Part shown: piece after piece, positions 18,048-26,882 of the stretch | Position numbering within the stretch: position 1 is the stretch's first letter | How the letters are laid out: each line of letters begins with the position of its first letter | NCBI GenBank assembly: GCA_910586245.1 | Contig: CAJUFY010000003.1 | Location: 124,001 to 188,000, forward strand | Length of the DNA: 64,000 nt | Reading direction: 5' to 3' | Source: an uncultured Christensenella sp. | GTDB lineage: Bacteria; Bacillota; Clostridia; Christensenellales; Borkfalkiaceae | Position numbers and translations under genes: made by a program | The notes under the pieces: generated by a model | Seen by the model: the letters and a program-made list of their open reading frames with translations, nothing else | The model's database searches: none | What the model was told of the DNA's origin: nothing

Positions 18048-18074
18048 AAAAACGGTCTGTTACAGACCGTTTTT
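18048..18074 (-). terminator. Terminator after mscL
   Basis: AAAAACGGTCTG / CAGACCGTTTTT, 12-bp stem with a 3-base loop, adjacent to the mscL stop. On the minus strand it ends in a run of Ts. Confidence 0.88.
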
Positions 18075-18077
18075 CAT

Positions 18078-18614
18078 TTATTCTTTTTTCGAACAATCGG
18101 TTCCCTGCGCCTTTAACAAGTCGCGGATTTCCGCAAGCAATTCTTCGGTAGTCGGCGCGGGCGGAACGGGCGCGGGCGCAGGCTCTTCGACCGCCTCGGA
18201 AACGACTTCGGCAGCTTCTTCCTTCGCCTTTTTCGCTTCGTATTCTTCTCTCGCCTTCTTTGCCGCATTGTTCACGCGGGTCACGATTTTAATAATCGTA
18301 AACAGCATGAGCGCCGTCAACAGGAACGAAATAATGGCGGAAATTACGATGCCGAAATCGAGCACTACCGCAGGCGATTCCCCTTGCGCGGGCTTCAAAA
18401 CCACTTGAAGCGCACCGAAACCGTCCTTATCCATACCGGGAATCATTTGCAGCAAAGGCGTTAAGATATTATTGACGAGCGCCGTAATAATCGCGGTAAA
18501 CGCCCCGCCGATGATGATACCGACAGCCATATCCAACACGTTGCCGCGTGAAATAAAAGCTTTGAATTCTTTCCAGAATCCGCCTTCTTTTTTCTTTTTC
18601 TTTTCTTTTGCCAT
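18078..18614 (-). CDS. mscL: Large-conductance mechanosensitive channel
   Basis: 178 aa. Classic start FWKEFKAFISRGNVLDMAVGIIIGGAF, pore helix TM1 (about 27-50), periplasmic loop, TM2 (about 88-112). The C-terminal helix TTEELLAEIRDLLK is separated by an unusually long Glu/Ala/Pro-rich linker (about 125-158), making the protein some 40 residues longer than E. coli MscL. Five-base gap from malQ upstream suggests co-transcription. Confidence 0.96.
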   Translation of the reverse strand: MAKEKKKKKEGGFWKEFKAFISRGNVLDMAVGIIIGGAFTAIITALVNNILTPLLQMIPGMDKDGFGALQVVLKPAQGESPAVVLDFGIVISAIISFLLTALMLFTIIKIVTRVNNAAKKAREEYEAKKAKEEAAEVVSEAVEEPAPAPVPPAPTTEELLAEIRDLLKAQGTDCSKKE

Positions 18615-18618
18615 CGCC

Positions 18619-20103
18619 TTATCTCCTATACTTTTTAATCATTTTTTTCAGTTTCGACCAATCCGCGGGATCGATCCGATGTTCCAGACGGAACGTCCAG
18701 TTCCCGCCGACCGTTCCGGGATAATTCATCCGCGCGGAATTATCCAATCCGAGAATATCCTGAACGGGAATTACGGCAAGGCGCGCCTTGCTTCCGAGCG
18801 CCATATGCAAAAACGCTTCGGGCAGTTTTTCGCCCTGCTTCCCGAGCTGTACGAGAATCCCGCTCTCTTCGAGCGCCGCCGCGACGCGGGAACGGAACAG
18901 AATAAATTCTTCGGCGGAAAGCGATTCGGCGTAGCCGCTTACGGTATCGTTATCGTGCGTTCCGGTATAACACACGCAATTTTCACCGATATTTTTGGGT
19001 AAAAATTCGTTATCGGGTTCACCGTCGAACGCGAACAAAAGCACTTTCATGCCCGAAAATCCCGTCTTTTTGAGCAGTTCCCTTACTCCTTCGTCCATCA
19101 TGCCCAAATCTTCGGCAATAATATCTTTGGGGCTGAACCCTTCGAACAGTTGTTCTTTGGGGCCTTCTTTCCATTCCCCGATTTCGGCGGTTTCCGCGCC
19201 GTAAGGGATTTCGTAATAACGGTCGAGTCCGCGGAAATGGTCGATGCGGACGACGTCGTACGTTTCGAGCGCGTCGTTCAAACGCCCTTTCCACCAGCCG
19301 TAACCGTCCTGTTTATGCTTCTCCCAGTCGTAAACGGGATTCCCCCAAAGCTGACCCGTCTCCGAAAAGTAATCGGGCGGAACGCCAGCGACTTTTTTCG
19401 GACGAAGTTTTTTATCCAGTTTGAACAATTCGGGGCAAGTCCATACGTCGGCGCTGTCGTACGCAACGTAAAGCGGAATATCCCCGATGATTTTAAGCCC
19501 CAGTTTATTGCAATAGCGTTTGAGCGCAAACCATTCCCTGCGGAATTCGTACTGCAAAAACTGCCAGAAAAGATATTCTTCATGGTAGTCCGTACGAAGT
19601 TTTTCAAGCGCTTCCGGCTTGCGCAAACGGATATCTTCCTCCCAGTCGCAGAAAGTTCCGCCGAATACCGTTTTCGCCGTCATGAACAACGCGTAATCTT
19701 CCGCGATTCCGCTCCTCACGAATTCGCGAAATTCTTCCCCGTCAAAAAAGAAGCGGGAAAACGCTTTACGCAAAATCAGATAACGCCCGTTGTAGAGTTC
19801 GCCGTAGTCGAGCGTCTTGCATTCCGCGCTTTTTAACTCCTCGCGCGTAAGCAATTTTTGTTTCGCCAACGTTTCGAGATCGATAAAATACGGATTTCCC
19901 GATTTGCACGAAACGGAACTATAGGGAGAATCCCCGTAGCCCGTTTGAACCAAAGGCAGTACCTGCCAGTATTTGACGCCGCTCTTGGCAAGTTTCTTTG
20001 CGAAGACGTACGCTTCTTTCCCGAGCGAACCGATCCCGTATTTCCCCGGCAAAGAAGAAATATGGCAAAGTACGCCCGCTTCCCTTTCATATTGTTTCGA
20101 CAT
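18619..20103 (-). CDS. malQ: 4-alpha-glucanotransferase (amylomaltase)
   Basis: 494 aa GH77 enzyme. Catalytic Asp in VVRIDHFRGLDRYYEIPYG, acid/base Glu in IIAEDLGMM, transition-state Asp in YTGTHDNDT; typical N-terminus GVLCHISSLPGKYGIGSLG. Transfers alpha-1,4-glucan segments in maltodextrin/glycogen metabolism in the cytoplasm. Follows dapL by 35 nt without a visible terminator. Confidence 0.97.
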   Translation of the reverse strand: MSKQYEREAGVLCHISSLPGKYGIGSLGKEAYVFAKKLAKSGVKYWQVLPLVQTGYGDSPYSSVSCKSGNPYFIDLETLAKQKLLTREELKSAECKTLDYGELYNGRYLILRKAFSRFFFDGEEFREFVRSGIAEDYALFMTAKTVFGGTFCDWEEDIRLRKPEALEKLRTDYHEEYLFWQFLQYEFRREWFALKRYCNKLGLKIIGDIPLYVAYDSADVWTCPELFKLDKKLRPKKVAGVPPDYFSETGQLWGNPVYDWEKHKQDGYGWWKGRLNDALETYDVVRIDHFRGLDRYYEIPYGAETAEIGEWKEGPKEQLFEGFSPKDIIAEDLGMMDEGVRELLKKTGFSGMKVLLFAFDGEPDNEFLPKNIGENCVCYTGTHDNDTVSGYAESLSAEEFILFRSRVAAALEESGILVQLGKQGEKLPEAFLHMALGSKARLAVIPVQDILGLDNSARMNYPGTVGGNWTFRLEHRIDPADWSKLKKMIKKYRR

Positions 20104-20138
20104 GATTTATTCCCACGCGCGATCGGTTCCGCGCCGTT

Positions 20139-21332
20139 TTATTTTTGAAGAAGTTCCGAAATCCTGCGGCAGGCTTCCCGCGTGTTTTCTTCGGTTCCGA
20201 ACGCAGTCAAGCGGAAAAATCCCTCGCCGTTCTTCCCGAAACCGCTGCCGGGCGTTCCGACGACGTTGGCGTTTTCGAGCAGATAATCGAAAAACTCCCA
20301 ACTGCTCATGCCCGAAGGACATTTCAGCCAGATGTACGGCGAATTTTTGCCGCCCGTATACCATATGCCGAGCCGATCGAGCGTATCCCCGATGATCTTT
20401 GCATTCTCTCTGTAATAGGCGATATTTTCGCTGATCTGGCGCTCCCCTTCCGCGGAAAACACCGCCGCCGCGCCGATCTGCGTCACGTAACTGACGCCGT
20501 TGAATTTCGTAGACTGCCGTCTTGCCCAAAGACGGTTCAAACTCTCCCCTCCGCGCACCAACGCTTTCGGAACGATCGTATAGCCGCAACGCACGCCGGT
20601 AAAACCCGCCGTTTTGGAATAAGAACAAATTTCGATTGCGCAATCCTTGGCACCCTCTACCTCGTAAATACTGCGCGCAAGCGAAGAATCGGTTACAAAA
20701 TATTCGTAAGCCGCATCGTACAGCAGCACTGCGTCCTGCGCTTTCGCATAATCCACCCAGACTTTGAGTTGTTCGCGCGTATACGCCGCGCCCGTAGGAT
20801 TGTTGGGCGAACAAATATAAATGATGTCCGCCTTCACGCGTTCGTTAGGCATCGGCAAAAAGCCGTTTGCTTCGTTTGCGTCGGCGTAAATAATTTTACG
20901 ACCCGCCATAACGTTCGCGTCGGCGTAAGCGGGATAAACGGGATCGGGCAAAAGCACGACGTTTTCAGAAGAAAACAAATCGAGAATATTTCCGCAATCG
21001 GATTTCGCCCCGTCGGAAATAAAAATTTCTCCGAAATCGAGGGTAACACCTTTGCGCGCGTAACTTCCCGCAATGGAAGAAAGCAACGCTTCATAGCCGT
21101 AACAGGTCTGGTCGGGGCCGTAACCCTTAAACGTTTCGCGGCGCGACATTTCGTCCACCGCGCGGTGCATGGCTTCCACGACTGCGGGAGCAAGCGGGCG
21201 GGTTACGTCGCCGATGGAAAGACGGATCACGTCTTTTTCGGGATGCGCCTTTTTGTACTCCGCCGTCTTTCTGCCGACCGTGGCAAACAGATAGCTGTCT
21301 TTTAAATCGAGAAAATTCCGATTGATCTGCAT
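20139..21332 (-). CDS. dapL: LL-diaminopimelate aminotransferase
   Basis: 397 aa, class I/II PLP aminotransferase with DapL hallmarks: IRLSIGDVTRPL, ETFKGYGPDQTCYGYEALL, SPNNPTGAAYTREQL and the Schiff-base Lys in CSYSKTAGFTGVRCGY. Converts tetrahydrodipicolinate directly to LL-DAP, bypassing the succinyl/acetyl routes. Its start follows the pyrG stop with no gap (TAAATG). DapF, which uses its product, is encoded two genes upstream. Confidence 0.96.
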   Translation of the reverse strand: MQINRNFLDLKDSYLFATVGRKTAEYKKAHPEKDVIRLSIGDVTRPLAPAVVEAMHRAVDEMSRRETFKGYGPDQTCYGYEALLSSIAGSYARKGVTLDFGEIFISDGAKSDCGNILDLFSSENVVLLPDPVYPAYADANVMAGRKIIYADANEANGFLPMPNERVKADIIYICSPNNPTGAAYTREQLKVWVDYAKAQDAVLLYDAAYEYFVTDSSLARSIYEVEGAKDCAIEICSYSKTAGFTGVRCGYTIVPKALVRGGESLNRLWARRQSTKFNGVSYVTQIGAAAVFSAEGERQISENIAYYRENAKIIGDTLDRLGIWYTGGKNSPYIWLKCPSGMSSWEFFDYLLENANVVGTPGSGFGKNGEGFFRLTAFGTEENTREACRRISELLQK

Positions 21333-22934
21333 TTATTTCTTCTCCCTGTACGCCGCCGCGTGACGGATAAATTCGCGGAACAGCGGGTGCGCGTTGTTGG
21401 GACGCGATTTAAATTCGGGGTGAAACTGCACGCCCACGAAAAAGTCGTTTTTCGGAAATTCCACCGCTTCGACCAAAGAGCCGTCGGGAGAAGTTCCCGC
21501 AATTTTCATGCCGTTTTCTTCGAACGCGGCACGGTAATCGTTGTTAAATTCAAAGCGGTGACGGTGACGCTCCGTTACGGAATCCGCGCCGTAAGCTTCG
21601 CGCATTCTTTCGCCCAAAACGTTGCAGGGATACGCGCCGAGCCGCATCGTTCCGCCCATTTTTACGCCGTACTGATCGGGCATCAGATCGATGACCGAAT
21701 GTTTCCCCTCGGGACAGAATTCAGAAGAATTCGCATCGACATATCCCAACACGCTGCGGGCAAATTCGATGACCGCAACCTGCATACCAAGACAGATCCC
21801 GAGATAAGGAAGGTTCTTTTCCCGCGCGTATTTGCACGCGGCGATCTTGCCTTCTACGCCGCGACCGCCGAATCCGCCCGGAATGAGCAGCCCGTCCACG
21901 TCCGCAAGGGCTTTCGCAACGTTCTTTTCGTCGAGCGTTTCGCTGTCCACCCACTTGATTTCCACCACGGCGTCCGTTTCATAACCGCCGTGCGCAAGCG
22001 CTTCGGCAACCGAAAGATAGGCGTCGTGCAACTGTACGTATTTTCCGCAAAGCGCGATTTTTACTTTTCTGCTGCGCGCGTGAATGCGCGACAACATGCT
22101 CTCCCATTCCGAAAGATCGATTTTGTTCGGAGCAAGATGTAAAATATCGCACACCGTCGTGGAAAGATTGCTCTTTTCAAGCATCATCGGCGCTTCGTAA
22201 AGGACGGGTACGGTAAGATTTTCGATGCAGCAACGCGGTTCCACGTTGCAGAACATTGCAATCTTTTCGCGAATGGAATCGGGCATCGGTTCGTCGACCC
22301 GCGCAACGATAATATCGGGGAAAATACCCATTCCCTGCAATTCCTTTACGGAATGCTGGGTAGGCTTGCTCTTGAACTCGCAGGAGCCGGAAATATAGGG
22401 AACGAGCGTCACGTGAATAAAGCAGCAGTTGTCTCTGCCCACTTCGCGCGCAACCTGACGGATCGCTTCGAGGAAGGGCTGGCTTTCGATGTCGCCCGTC
22501 GTACCGCCGATTTCGGTGATTACGATATCGGCGCCCGTCGTCTTCCCGACCTGATAAATGAACGACTTAATTTCGTTCGTCACATGGGGAATCACCTGTA
22601 CCGTCTGCCCGAGATATTCGCCGTTGCGCTCTTTATTGAGCACGTTCCAGTATACTTTCCCCGTGGTAAGGTTGGAAAACTGATTCAAATCTTCGTCGAT
22701 AAAGCGTTCGTAATGCCCTAAATCGAGATCCGTTTCCGCACCGTCTTCGGTAACGAACACTTCCCCGTGTTGATAAGGGCTCATGGTGCCGGGATCGATG
22801 TTGATGTAAGGATCAAGCTTTTGCGAAGCCACTTTGTAGCCCCGTTGTTTTAACAATCTGCCCAATGAGGCAGCTGTGATTCCCTTTCCCAATCCCGAAA
22901 CGACGCCGCCCGTCACAAAGATGTATTTCGTCAT
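21333..22934 (-). CDS. pyrG: CTP synthase
   Basis: 533 aa. N-terminal synthetase (GGVVSGLGKGITAASLGRLL, residues 8-27) and C-terminal class I glutaminase (nucleophile in GICLGMQ, HPEF). Makes CTP from UTP. Embedded between dapF (32 nt upstream) and dapL (0 nt downstream), so nucleotide and lysine/cell-wall precursor genes share a transcript. Confidence 0.97.
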   Translation of the reverse strand: MTKYIFVTGGVVSGLGKGITAASLGRLLKQRGYKVASQKLDPYINIDPGTMSPYQHGEVFVTEDGAETDLDLGHYERFIDEDLNQFSNLTTGKVYWNVLNKERNGEYLGQTVQVIPHVTNEIKSFIYQVGKTTGADIVITEIGGTTGDIESQPFLEAIRQVAREVGRDNCCFIHVTLVPYISGSCEFKSKPTQHSVKELQGMGIFPDIIVARVDEPMPDSIREKIAMFCNVEPRCCIENLTVPVLYEAPMMLEKSNLSTTVCDILHLAPNKIDLSEWESMLSRIHARSRKVKIALCGKYVQLHDAYLSVAEALAHGGYETDAVVEIKWVDSETLDEKNVAKALADVDGLLIPGGFGGRGVEGKIAACKYAREKNLPYLGICLGMQVAVIEFARSVLGYVDANSSEFCPEGKHSVIDLMPDQYGVKMGGTMRLGAYPCNVLGERMREAYGADSVTERHRHRFEFNNDYRAAFEENGMKIAGTSPDGSLVEAVEFPKNDFFVGVQFHPEFKSRPNNAHPLFREFIRHAAAYREKK

Positions 22935-22966
22935 ATTCCAACTCCTTCGGTATTTCTTCCGTTATG

Positions 22967-23806
22967 TTATAATTCTATTTCGCCAGTAAAGGCAAACTCC
23001 GCGCCGCCCGTCATGAAAACGGCGTTCTCCGTATACTTCACGACGAGATCCCCGCCCCGTAAATGCACGAGAATCTCTTCGTTCATTTTGCAATATCCGT
23101 TCAGTACGCTTGCAACCGCAGCGGCGCACGCGCCCGTACCGCACGCCCACGTTTCTCCGCTGCCACGTTCCCAAACGCGCATTTCGATCTCATTATCGCC
23201 GATGACGCGCACAAATTCCGTATTCACTCGATCCGGAAACGCTTCGTGCGTTTCGAATCCCGGTCCGATTTTTTCCAAATCAAGCGCGGCGAGTTCGTCT
23301 GCAAATACCACGCAATGCGGGTTGCCCATAGAAACGCAGGTAACGTGTCGTTCCGTTCCACCAACGGACAGCGGAACGTTTACGGCAGACGTTCCCGCAA
23401 ACCGCGCTGGGATCTTTTGCGGCTCCAACTCCGCACGCCCCATATTCACCGTAACCGACCGTACCTTGCCCTCGGATACGGTAAGATTCAACATTTTGAT
23501 TCCGCTGAGCGTTTCTACCGAAAGGACGTCTTTTTGCAAGTGCTTCCGTTCGTATAAAAACTTTCCCACGCAGCGGATCGCGTTGCCGCACATTTTACCT
23601 TCGCTGCCGTCGGCATTGAACATCCGCATTTTTGCGTCGGCGACGTCGCTTTTGCAAATCATTACGATTCCGTCGCCGCCCACCGATTTACGGCGGTCGG
23701 AAAGCTTGACGGCAACCGATTCCGGATTTTCAAGCGTTTCTTCGAAGCAGTCGAAATAAATATAATCGTTGGCGATGCCGTGCATCTTCCAAAATTTTCG
23801 CAGCAT
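22967..23806 (-). CDS. dapF: Diaminopimelate epimerase, catalytically complete copy
   Basis: 279 aa. Both catalytic cysteines are present: Cys73 in MCGNAIRC and Cys222 in WACGTGA. Supporting motifs: ANDYIYFD, NADGSE, MGNPHCVVF, NTEFVRV, ERGSGETWACGTGA. Interconverts LL- and meso-DAP for lysine and peptidoglycan. One base downstream of purA. This copy makes the DapF-like tail of CarB (334-4389) dispensable as an epimerase; the two share long identical runs such as GNAIRCVGK, with the first Cys changed only in the fused copy. Confidence 0.97.
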   Translation of the reverse strand: MLRKFWKMHGIANDYIYFDCFEETLENPESVAVKLSDRRKSVGGDGIVMICKSDVADAKMRMFNADGSEGKMCGNAIRCVGKFLYERKHLQKDVLSVETLSGIKMLNLTVSEGKVRSVTVNMGRAELEPQKIPARFAGTSAVNVPLSVGGTERHVTCVSMGNPHCVVFADELAALDLEKIGPGFETHEAFPDRVNTEFVRVIGDNEIEMRVWERGSGETWACGTGACAAAVASVLNGYCKMNEEILVHLRGGDLVVKYTENAVFMTGGAEFAFTGEIEL

Positions 23807-23807
23807 A

Positions 23808-25082
23808 TCAGTTCATTTTTACGTAAGCTTCCCGCTCCGCGCCGACGGACACGTACGTAATTTTACATTCGCAAAGTTCTTCGATACGTTTCACGTAGTC
23901 GAGCGCTTCCTTCGGCAGATCCTCCGGCTTTTTGCAATGCGAAATATCGCAGTGCCAGCCCTTGACTTTTTCGAACACGGGTTTGCAACGGTCGAGCACG
24001 TCGGGGAAAGGGAATTCCCGCACAAGCTTCCCGTCCAATTCGTACGCCGTGCAAATTTCAATTTCTTCATAACCCGAAAGCACGTCGAGTTTCGTCAATG
24101 CGATCTCGTCCGCACCCTGGCAACGAATCCCGTAACGGGAAGCGACTACGTCGAACGGTCCCACTCTTCTGGGTCTGCCCGTCGCCGCGCCGTACTCTCC
24201 GCCCGCCGCGCGCAACGTTTCGGCTGCTTCGCCGAAATATTCCGCCGTAAAAGGACCTTCGCCCACGCAGGAAGAATACGCCTTCATGATGCCGATCGAG
24301 TTCGTCAGTTTTAAATTCGGAACCCCCGCGCCGATCGGCGCATAAGCTGCGATCGTAGAAGAACTGGAAGTATAGGGATAAATTCCGAAATCGATATCGC
24401 GAAGCGCACCCAACTGCGCTTCGAACATAATGTTTTTGCCCGCTTTGTTTGCTTCGTTCAGATACAGCCCCGTGTCGCAAACGTAATCTTTGAGCGGCTC
24501 GCCGTACTTTTTGAAATATTCAACGATTTCTTCCGCGGAAACCGGCGCGTGCCCGTAACCCTTTTCAACGGTCAGATTTTTCCATTCCACAATTTCTTTT
24601 ACGCGGGAATAAAGCAATTCGGGATTGAGCAGTTCCCCGATCCGAAACGCTTTTTTCATATATTTATCCGCATACACGGGCGCGATTCCGCGGCGCGTCG
24701 AGCCGAATTTTTTATCGGCAAGACGTTCTTCTTCCAAGCAGTCCATCAAAACGTGATACGGCATCGTAATGACGGCGCGGTCGCTGATTTTCAAATTTTC
24801 GGGCGTGATACGAATCCCCTGTTCCCGCAAACGGTTCGCTTCTTCATTTAAATGACGGATGTCGATCACCATGCCCGGTCCCAGAACGTTCACGACGTTT
24901 TCGCGCAGAATGCCCGAAGGAAGTAAATTCAGAATAAATTTCCCCCGTTCGTTAATCACGGTATGACCCGCGTTATTCCCGCCCTGATAACGGCAAACGA
25001 CGTCGAACTGACGGGAAAGCAGATCTACCATTCTCCCTTTTCCCTCGTCTCCCCAGTTGATTCCGCAAATTGAAGTAAGCAT
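23808..25082 (-). CDS. purA: Adenylosuccinate synthetase
   Basis: 424 aa. GTP loop GDEGKGR at residues 10-16, NNAGHT (GHT motif near 40), STRRGIAP and the C-terminal guanine site. Converts IMP to adenylosuccinate. First gene of the purA-dapF-pyrG-dapL-malQ-mscL series, with its own strong promoter and GAGGAG ribosome site. Confidence 0.96.
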   Translation of the reverse strand: MLTSICGINWGDEGKGRMVDLLSRQFDVVCRYQGGNNAGHTVINERGKFILNLLPSGILRENVVNVLGPGMVIDIRHLNEEANRLREQGIRITPENLKISDRAVITMPYHVLMDCLEEERLADKKFGSTRRGIAPVYADKYMKKAFRIGELLNPELLYSRVKEIVEWKNLTVEKGYGHAPVSAEEIVEYFKKYGEPLKDYVCDTGLYLNEANKAGKNIMFEAQLGALRDIDFGIYPYTSSSSTIAAYAPIGAGVPNLKLTNSIGIMKAYSSCVGEGPFTAEYFGEAAETLRAAGGEYGAATGRPRRVGPFDVVASRYGIRCQGADEIALTKLDVLSGYEEIEICTAYELDGKLVREFPFPDVLDRCKPVFEKVKGWHCDISHCKKPEDLPKEALDYVKRIEELCECKITYVSVGAEREAYVKMN

Positions 25083-25110
25083 AATTTTCTCCTCAAAAAA
25101 ACCAAAAATT

Positions 25111-25139
25111 ATTATACAATATAAATATAATTAAGTCAA
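25111..25139 (-). promoter_or_regulatory. Promoter of the purA series
   Basis: Minus strand: TTGACT, 17 bp of AT-rich spacer, TATAAT, with the purA ATG about 28 nt further. Confidence 0.88.
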
Positions 25140-25172
25140 GCGTCCGACCGCATTTTCCGAAATTGATTTCTT

Positions 25173-25275
25173 TTGTTTACCCAGCCTTCTCGTGCTATAA
25201 TTTTACATTTTTTGTGTTAATTTTTCTTTCGAAAATTAAAAATCACTTGACAAATCAAAAGAAAAAGAATAAAAT
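25173..25275 (+). promoter_or_regulatory. Tandem promoters of the NUDIX gene
   Basis: P1: TTGTTT (25173-25178), 17 bp, TATAAT (25196-25201). P2: TTGACA (25247-25252), 17 bp, TAAAAT (25270-25275), giving a leader of about 20 nt with AGGAGG. Two spaced, near-consensus promoters for one gene. Confidence 0.75.
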
Positions 25276-25300
25276 CAATAAGATACAGGAGGAGATTGCT

Positions 25301-25792
25301 ATGTTTTGCAGAGATTGCGGAGAAAAGCTTGCGCTGCGCTTTATGGAAAAAGAAGGGCTTGTCCCCTATTGTCCCAAATGCGAAAAATTTAAATTTCCGT
25401 TTTTTCCCGTTGCCGTTTCCATGACGGTCGTCAACCGCGACGAATCGAAGATTCTGCTCGCCAAGCATACGGGTGAAGACGACTATACTCTGTTTGCAGG
25501 ATACGTGAAAAAAGGAGAAAGCGCCGAAAAAGCGATTCCGCGCGAATTTAAAGAAGAAACGAATCTGAACGCAATTCGCTGGCGGTATTTCTCTTCAAGA
25601 TACCACGAAGCAAAAAACGTTTTGATGTTAAATTTCATCGTAACGACAAACGAGGATGAAATGCAACTCGGAGAAGAAATCGAAGAAGCGCGCTGGTGCA
25701 CGTTCGACGAAGCAAAAGCGTTGATCCGTAAATCTTCTACGGCAGAATATTTCTTACTCGGCGCGCTACCCGAACTCGGTAAAAAACGTTAA
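25301..25792 (+). CDS. NUDIX hydrolase with N-terminal zinc ribbon (NudC-like)
   Basis: 163 aa. N-terminal Cys4 ribbon (CRDC at 3-6, CPKC near 26-29) then a NUDIX domain with the box GYVKKGESAEKAIPREFKEE; the residue after REFKEE is Thr where the consensus has Gly. The ribbon-NUDIX order resembles NADH pyrophosphatase/NudC (NAD or NAD-capped RNA), but the protein is shorter than NudC and the substrate is open. The start is fixed by AGGAGG eight bases upstream; the longer frame upstream crosses the promoters. Confidence 0.88.
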   Translation: MFCRDCGEKLALRFMEKEGLVPYCPKCEKFKFPFFPVAVSMTVVNRDESKILLAKHTGEDDYTLFAGYVKKGESAEKAIPREFKEETNLNAIRWRYFSSRYHEAKNVLMLNFIVTTNEDEMQLGEEIEEARWCTFDEAKALIRKSSTAEYFLLGALPELGKKR

Positions 25793-25820
25793 AAAAATCC
25801 CGCGTTATGCGGGATTTTTT
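25792..25820. terminator. Bidirectional terminator
   Basis: A7-TCCCGC / GCGGGA-T7 hairpin with 5-base loop between the converging NUDIX and ferritin-like genes; U-tracts form in both directions. Confidence 0.9.
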
Positions 25821-26326
25821 TAACACGCCTGTAATTGACGCAACAGGGCTTCGAGCGCGGCAAGATGTACTTTTTCGTCTTCTATGATTCGCGCAATAAC
25901 CGCACGCACCTGCGGCGAACAAATCAACCGAAGCATTTGTTCGTATTCCGCAATTGCGCACTTTTCACCACGGATATCCGCCTGCACCATTCCGACCGGT
26001 GATTTTACGTAATTGACGCAAGAAGCGGAATAAAATCCCACGGGATAAGGCGGACATGCGGTGAAGACAGGAGGCGCGCCGAGTCTGGTAATGAGCGAGC
26101 CCAAAATTTCGATATGGTGCATTTCGGTGATGGCAATTTCAATCAGAAGCTTTGCTTCGTCGTGCAAACCGCATGAATCCAAATAAATGGACTGGTACAC
26201 GTACTGCAAAGTCGCGGTAAGCTCCCCCTCTCTTCCCGCATATGCAGGCGATACGATACGCAACGTTTTACAATCCTCTTGAATCCCCTCTAACGAAGGA
26301 TAAGGTAAGTCCGCTTTTAAAGACAT
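25820..26326 (-). CDS. Ferritin-like di-metal protein (Mn-catalase/rubrerythrin-like fold)
   Basis: 168 aa, all-helical. Metal-ligand patterns at regular spacing: EGELTATLQY, DEAKLLIEIAITEMHHIEI, EYEQMLRL and EDEKVHLAALE supply two ExxH-type sites. Resembles the small ferritin-like proteins of anaerobes related to CotJC/manganese catalase; peroxide detoxification or iron handling is possible but not shown. Start at 26326 has GGGAGGG six bases upstream; an ATG seven codons earlier lacks a site. Confidence 0.8.
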   Translation of the reverse strand: MSLKADLPYPSLEGIQEDCKTLRIVSPAYAGREGELTATLQYVYQSIYLDSCGLHDEAKLLIEIAITEMHHIEILGSLITRLGAPPVFTACPPYPVGFYSASCVNYVKSPVGMVQADIRGEKCAIAEYEQMLRLICSPQVRAVIARIIEDEKVHLAALEALLRQLQAC

Positions 26327-26467
26327 ATGTCCCTCCCGATTTTGCATTTTTTCACCGCAAATAAAACATAAAAGGCGCGATTTACTTGCAATTTCTTTCT
26401 TTTTATGATATTCTCATAAAGCAAAATCGGTGATTCAGTTGATTGATCCGCCGTATTGATTTTATAC

Positions 26468-26506
26468 GGAGAGATGGCAGAGCGGTCGAATGCGGCGGTC
26501 TTGAAA
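26468..26506 (+). pseudogene. 5' half of a split tRNA-Ser(UGA) (attL side)
   Basis: Acceptor strand GGAGAGA, D-arm GCAGAGCGGTCGAATGC, anticodon stem GCGGT and loop CTTGAAA (anticodon TGA), after which the tRNA sequence stops abruptly. The matching 3' half is at 34811-34866: its ACCGT pairs with GCGGT and its TCTCTCC pairs with GGAGAGA. The gene is therefore cut in the anticodon loop by the element between. Confidence 0.93.
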
Positions 26507-26541
26507 TGCGCTTGATTTCAATGGGTTTATTCCCCTAAATC

Positions 26542-26703
26542 TTTCTACAACGGGATTGCTTAACTGCTTTGAAACTTACCTAAACGCCCGATTTTCGGCA
26601 TAAAACGGCTTGGTTTAGGCGTTAAATCGCAACTGCGTGAGCGGTTGACAATTTCTACAACGGAAGTCCTAATTTGTAGACTTCTACAAATATTTCTACA
26701 AAA
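26542..26703. repeat. Left cluster of TCTACAA integrase arm-type sites
   Basis: TTTCTACAA at 26542, 26652 and 26693, TTCTACAAA at 26682, plus one inverted TTTGTAGA at about 26673. The same heptamer occurs twice near the right end (34620-34641). Direct repeats inside both ends of a tyrosine-integrase element are the expected arm-type binding sites. Confidence 0.65.
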
Positions 26704-26736
26704 TCATTTTTTGCGGAAATCATATCAAAATTTTAC

Positions 26737-26825
26737 GGAGACATACCGAAGTGGTCATAACGGGGCAGTCTTGAAAACTGTTAGGGTGCAAGCCCACGGG
26801 GGTTCGAGTCCCTCTGTCTCCGCCA
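26737..26825 (+). tRNA. Complete tRNA-Ser(UGA), carried by the element
   Basis: 89 nt with encoded CCA. Acceptor GGAGACA/TGTCTCC (7 perfect pairs), anticodon stem GCAGT/ACTGT with loop CTTGAAA (anticodon TGA), long class II variable arm (GGG/CCC pairs), T-arm GGGGG-TTCGAGT-CCCTC. It differs from the split gene in acceptor, anticodon stem and variable arm, so it is not a duplicate of it. Lies 230 bp inside attL in the same direction as the split 5' half, and may use that gene's promoter. Confidence 0.95.
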
Positions 26826-26882
26826 TAGCAAGTAAAAGTCGGACAGATAGTCCGACTTTTACTTATAATGTTTTAGCAATTC